Part shown: positions 59,393 through 64,000 of the stretch, one piece after another
How the letters are laid out: each line of letters starts with the position of its first letter
How positions within the stretch are numbered: the first letter of the stretch is position 1
Source of the DNA: Pomphorhynchus laevis
Lineage: Eukaryota > Acanthocephala > Palaeacanthocephala > Echinorhynchida > Pomphorhynchidae
NCBI GenBank assembly: GCA_012934845.2
Contig: WNNJ02000351.1
Coordinates: 31,559-95,558, forward strand
Reading direction: 5' to 3'
DNA length: 64,000 nt
Made by a program: the position numbers and the translations under genes
Notes under the pieces: model-generated
Told to the model about the DNA's origin: nothing
Seen by the model: only the letters and a program-made list of their open reading frames with translations
The model's database searches: none

Positions 59393-59879
59393 CTAAGATC
59401 TTTACAACATGCCGGTACAATACAGAAATATTTGTTGTTAAAAACAACATAAAATGCAATACAGCAAATATTCTGTTTGCGAACAAATATAGATCGAAAA
59501 CCGACATTTACTATCAAAATAAGTTGTGGATTTGCTTTGACATAGTCATTAGAGGCCAAATAATTGATACTGTAAATTTTGCTATAAAATCAGCAACCCA
59601 CTAATTCATTCACTTGAATGTGATTCGATTTTCTGGAATGAAAGTGTTATTTATGGAAAACATAGTCAACGTTTGTTTTATAAATTTATTATTTATAATA
59701 AATAAAAACAGTTTATAAACTTGGATATTTTAAAGAATCAGCAAAACAAAATATACCATAAATATCCACGTTGAATAGATGTCTATATTGAGAAACAAAC
59801 AATCAACTAACAAACGAACAATTAAATTGAAATTTAAAAATGTTGCTACTAACTGTTTGCATCTTCAGATAAAATTCTT

Positions 59880-60135
59880 TGCTTGAAAATAAGAAAAGCA
59901 TAGAACTAGAACGAATTAAATGAAAAGAATAAAATGGAAAATAAAATAAAATTAAAAGTATAAAATGCAAAGAATAAAATTAGAATGAAATGATAAAGAA
60001 TAAGTTTAAAAAGAATAAAAGAAGAATAAAATTAAAAAGAAATAGAGGAGAAAGAATAAAATGAGAAAGGATAAGTGAGAAATAATAAGGGAGAAAGAAT
60101 AAAATTAGAACGAATAACATCAAATAATGAGAGAG
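59880..60135 (+). repeat. Purine-rich degenerate repeat
   Basis: Loose tandem copies of AGAATAAAAT-like units, period about 10 to 14. The plus strand is almost free of pyrimidines other than T. Preceded (59841-59875, minus) by a degenerate CTGAAGATGCAAACAG motif. Confidence 0.75.
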
Positions 60136-61779
60136 AATTTTGATTTATCTTCCATACCGAAAACACAAGGGCAGAACCAAATTCAAACAAATTATGATTA
60201 TTTTTTATTGTAAAGTGTTTTCTTTGTTTATCTTTTTTTGCAGGTCATCAATTAATCGGCATAGCATTATCAAGACATGTTGATTTATATAATATCCGTT
60301 GCAAAATAGGCAACAGTGAATCAACATCACTCTTATTGTCGATACATTGTTTAATTATTCAGCTACAGTTTTGGATGCATAGTACCTTAATTCAGTCAAA
60401 CCTTCAATCATATCGATAATCTGTCTTTGTTACTACTCCGCGAAGAGCTGAAAGTATAATCTGTCCACCTTCGTTATATCAATTCGTACAACTATATTTT
60501 CTAAATTTAGAATTTTAGAGCAGGATCATTAAAGCACTAATTTATTTTTATTTCGCTAGCTGCTGATAATATTGGAAACAGAAACAAAACGTACTATTTG
60601 TAATGAAAAATATAACCAGCGTAAATGTACACGCTTACCGATGCACGGGATATGGATTTACTTCAATTGTATCGTTTTCATTGGGATCTGAAACGGGCTC
60701 AGCATTTGTCATTGAATGGGAAAACCTAAGTATGCCTTTGGGGTACATAGCCTATCTCGGGATTAGTATTCTTCTCTAGAGGACGTCACCCAGAGCAAAT
60801 ACTAAGGTTTCTCAAGCTCTTCATCTCGAGATTATTAGACTCTTAGGGGTTGAGAGACCCGGAATGGTTCAGCCGGAGTGTGGCGCGCTGGTGCGCCAGG
60901 GGGCTCAGATTCTTGTGGACCTGAGGCCGTAACACTGTTGCAGAGAAGACTTAGACTTAAGCATGAATGGTTAAGATAGAGTTGCTGAGGATTTATCTTT
61001 AACTTAGTATGTTTTTCTCTTTGACGATGGTTCTGTAATTTAAGAAAATATTTATTTGTTTTCATAATTGCGAGTTGCAATTTGTTGTTAAATACCAATC
61101 CACAGAAACAAATCATGCGTACGTTTTGTTTTTTCTGATGCTATTTTATGTCTCTGAATTCAACATTCACGTTACCAGCTTAATGTCGCAATAAAAATGT
61201 CGGCGATTTTGTACAGGTGAATATATTAGTGCAATCAATTTAATAAATTACACAATTTGTTCATTGACAAACAGTGAACAAATTTTACGTATTGTTTTTG
61301 ATGATACGAAATATAAAAATAAATTAGTGTTTGTTGATCCTTCTCCATAATTTCAAATTTAAAACAGTGACCAGTTATTTTTTATTATTTTATTATCATT
61401 AATATGTGTTTGTTCCTCATTAAAAGTTTTTTAATGAGGAACTTTTTTAATCATAACTTTGCGACGGTGCAGTGCCAGTCCACTGGTAAATGTCAACATA
61501 ATAGTTATAAAAGTGGAAAAAGGGTATATCAATCTGTGAGTAAAGAAAGATAATATTTTCTGTCATTTATCTACAGATGTTATTTTTTACGTTCTAAACA
61601 TATCTTTATTTTAAATTTAATTTATTAAATTTACTAAATTTCAACTCATTTTTAATTGCATTTTTATGCCTTTACAATAGAATTGGAAAAGTGAGGATTA
61701 TAATATGGAAATTTTGAATCACACATTGTCTTATCAAAATATCTCTTTAAATGTTATTTCATAATCTTTTTATTATTCT
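60136..61779. other. Intergenic stretch with a GC-richer island
   Basis: 60830-60940 is much more GC-rich than its surroundings (CAGCCGGAGTGTGGCGCGCT and onward). I cannot identify it; a decayed SINE or coding remnant is possible. A 14-bp hairpin, GTTCCTCATTAAAA with its complement, lies at 61413-61443. Confidence 0.4.
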
Positions 61780-61965
61780 TCAGCCTTTGTCCTGCTTTGA
61801 GGGGGCCGGCTATATGAGATTTAGTCCTCTATTTCGCACTATCTTGAGCATGGTCTGGTTGAAGTCCAGATTCCATTTAATCTGTATGAAGGCTATCTAG
61901 CTATCGTCGCTTGGGTCGACCTCTCTGACGTTTCTTTTGATCTCGTATTTTAAGGTGATCTTTAC
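61780..61965 (-). pseudogene. RTE-like LINE C-terminal fragment
   Basis: The minus strand reads KKRQRGRPKRR followed by a stretch matching the pattern 'D..A.DR..WR..I..ADPL' (GLQPDHAQDSAK, then GPLKAGQR). This basic RGRP motif and the following block are the usual end of RTE-type and related LINE polymerases. About 60 codons remain, with internal stops. No upstream RT is visible. Confidence 0.55.
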
Positions 61966-63642
61966 ATGGGCGCAATTTAAATTTTATTGCATAATGCTGA
62001 TATTAATGTATTCGATGATGTTGATGATTGAGATCAAGTGTGCGAAACCAGAAATGTTTTTGATCGTAAACAAAAATGTGATGATTTTTTAAATAAAAAT
62101 TAATAATTACATATATTTACAAATACTTATGGGACATATTATGTGTATGTAGATACATCCCAAGTAGAAATACTATCTCCAAAAATACAATGTCTCAAAA
62201 TGTTATTTTTCTGAAAGATACACGAATTTTGGTATTAAACGTAACTGATGAGTTAACATGCTTACATTGAAAAACACTACGTTTATCGTATTAATTAAGC
62301 TTCTATTTCCTGAATTGATCGACTTAATTGATATCTTGAATAAATTTATATCACACTGCCCATTTTCATCAAGTTTAAATTACTATACCAACATAAACGC
62401 TGTCTATCTTAATTTAGGATTGATTTATAAAATTGAAAAATAACACAATTGCTATTTTTGTTGATGAAATGTTTTGATAGAAACACAATTTAATCAATTA
62501 GCTGGTTGTGATGGGATAAATCACTACGCAAGTAATTTACTTCACTATAGTGAATTCTTGCAGGATAAGGCTAATTCTTTAAATGTATTAATCATTGTGA
62601 ATTCTTCCAGATAATAAAGTATCTGTATTTAAAATTTATAATTTGTAAAACAAATATTGCATATGTAAATTTTGTTTAACGAGTTATTAATTATATTTTA
62701 TGAAATTGAAACTTATTTTCTTTATAAAAAATACTATAGCTGAGAATTGATAAAATATTTTGAGTAATACATAATTCAAGCTGGTTATGATAGAATGATC
62801 CACCACGCATGCAATACTGCCGGCAGCCAAAAGAAGAGTAGTAAGACCAGATTGATCAGAACATTAACTTCGCATTCATTCTTAACAAGATATACAGCCA
62901 AAGGTGGCACAAATATAGCCAGCAAAAGAAGAAGACAGTTTCCTGCTATCGCCATTTTTTCTAAAATGATAGAAATTTAAAAATAATTAAATTTGAATAT
63001 TATTTCAAACTAATGATTATAATTAATTCGTTAAAATATACCTTAACTTTACACACAATAGCAATTATAAACCCTAGCCGATATATGCCAGATAAAATTC
63101 ATAGCAATAATTAAAAATGATAGTTTGCTCATTCTCTGAGCAAAAGATCACAGAGAAGATCACTTCTCTGTGATCATAGAAGTGTTGAACAAAGAGATTC
63201 CGAACAAGCCAATGTTCATCGCTTTCGCAATCGCAGATGTGATAAGTTTTAAGATTGCTAGTTATTACTAACCAGCAAATCTCCAAACTTATTCATGCCA
63301 AAGTATATACATTGAAACACGTTTACAGACAGTTCCTTATATACGCTGATGTTTCTCTCTCGAAGAGAGAGGCACTTATAATTCTTCGTACTAAGTTACA
63401 TTATAATAAATTAAATTACTGTAAATATTTAATATGATATTTAAATTTCACCATTTTTGCATCGTTTTCATCACCAATGGTCTCCGAGTAGTTAGAGTGC
63501 TATTAGCATTCAAATCAATGTTTGACAATTTGCCATTCCGTTCCTATAATAAAAGCTACTCACTCCTATCATAATCGTTAATATTTAACACAGTAAATAA
63601 TACGGTGTTAAATATGGTATTAGTTAAGAAATTATTATATAA
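61966..63642. other. AT-rich intergenic stretch
   Basis: No gene recognised. A perfect 13-bp hairpin, GATCACAGAGAAG with its complement, lies at 63146-63175. Confidence 0.4.
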
Positions 63643-63889
63643 ATAAGTTTTCAAATTGTAACACCAGCAAAAACAAAGTAAATGTATTTTTTTAAGTTTC
63701 GGCGTTCACGCCTTTATCAATTGTATGTTTATTAGAAACCAAATTTTTTTAAGGTTTCTAATAAACATACAATGACCTTAAAAAAATTTTGGTTTCTAAT
63801 AAACATACAATTGATAAAGGCGTGAACGCCGAAACGTAAAAAAATACATTTACTTTGTTTTTGCTGGTGTTACAATTTGAAAACTTATA
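63643..63889. repeat. 247-bp foldback with GGCG-TGAA-CGCC-GAAAC
   Basis: Outer arms ATAAGTTTTCAAATTG... are exact over long runs. The right arm reads TTGATAA (63811-63817), a spare A, GGCG-TGAA-CGCC (63819-63830), then GAAACG; the left arm is its inverse. Inside, TTTCTAATAAACATACAA is present three times. Confidence 0.85.
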
Positions 63890-63936
63890 ATTTTGCACTT
63901 TATAAGAAGTCCCAGCCGACGGTGTTAATTATCATG

Positions 63937-63937
<1 letters not shown>

Positions 63938-64000
<63 letters not shown>
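63938..64000. repeat. (AT)n microsatellite at window end
   Basis: Almost pure AT dinucleotides, interrupted near 63962, running off the window. Confidence 0.95.

Noticed and set aside
60835-61116. Minus-strand frame ending in a proline- and alanine-rich stretch
   Set aside because: The only unusual part is a 110-base GC-rich island; there is no start context, splice signal or homology I recognise.

Overview
The window looks like AT-rich, intron-bearing, transposon-laden DNA from an invertebrate animal. The reasons are one multi-exon protein kinase gene with ordinary GT/AG introns of 1-3 kb, a standard nuclear tRNA-Asp(GUC), and remains of Penelope-like elements (PLEs), Jockey/I-type and CR1/L2-type LINEs and Ty3/Gypsy elements. 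I cannot name the species. Nothing bacterial, and no CRISPR, was seen.

Layout. 1-530: PLE reverse transcriptase (RT) fragments. 545-11373: a nested stack. A worn minus-strand Gypsy relic (545-3985) abuts a plus-strand LINE (about 4090-11373), and that LINE is split inside its RT by a second Gypsy element (6508-10435) with 87-bp LTRs. 11505-22250: PLE 3' tails that repeatedly carry the same structured 3' block, one intact tRNA-Asp gene (13599-13670), a 1.3-kb minisatellite of 15-bp period, a relic of an RT element with a zinc-knuckle/PD-(D/E)XK-like C-terminus (16740-18740), and a 250-bp near-perfect palindrome.

22399-31294 (minus strand): five exons of a PKA/PRKX-like AGC kinase, the only host protein gene I can support. 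Its introns hold a 1.26-kb LINE-derived repeat (second copy at 45590-46846) and a tandem repeat. 31990-36150: more PLE pieces, two of them as inverted arms around an (AT)n tract, a second RT-element relic, foldbacks and a PLE tail. 38790-45530: a second copy of the first LINE family, split by a third Gypsy element. 47100-51300: a different LINE carrying a fourth Gypsy element (48111-50069) with a perfect 5-bp target duplication and a large internal segment that is not Gypsy. 53725-56013: three large foldbacks. 57690-59090: a CR1/L2-type LINE (minus). 61780-61965: an RTE-like LINE tail. 63643-63889: another foldback, then (AT)n at the window end.

The most unusual signals are RNA-like and recur. 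(1) A motif (C/U)UGANRA - one base - short stem - GAAA lies inside several long inverted repeats; it resembles a hammerhead core with one extra base. (2) A potential pseudoknot, conserved in five copies, lies just after the PLE reading frame. (3) An intronic tandem repeat has a helix with covarying pairs around the same two motifs, GAAAC and CTGATGA. All three are inferences from reading, not tested predictions.
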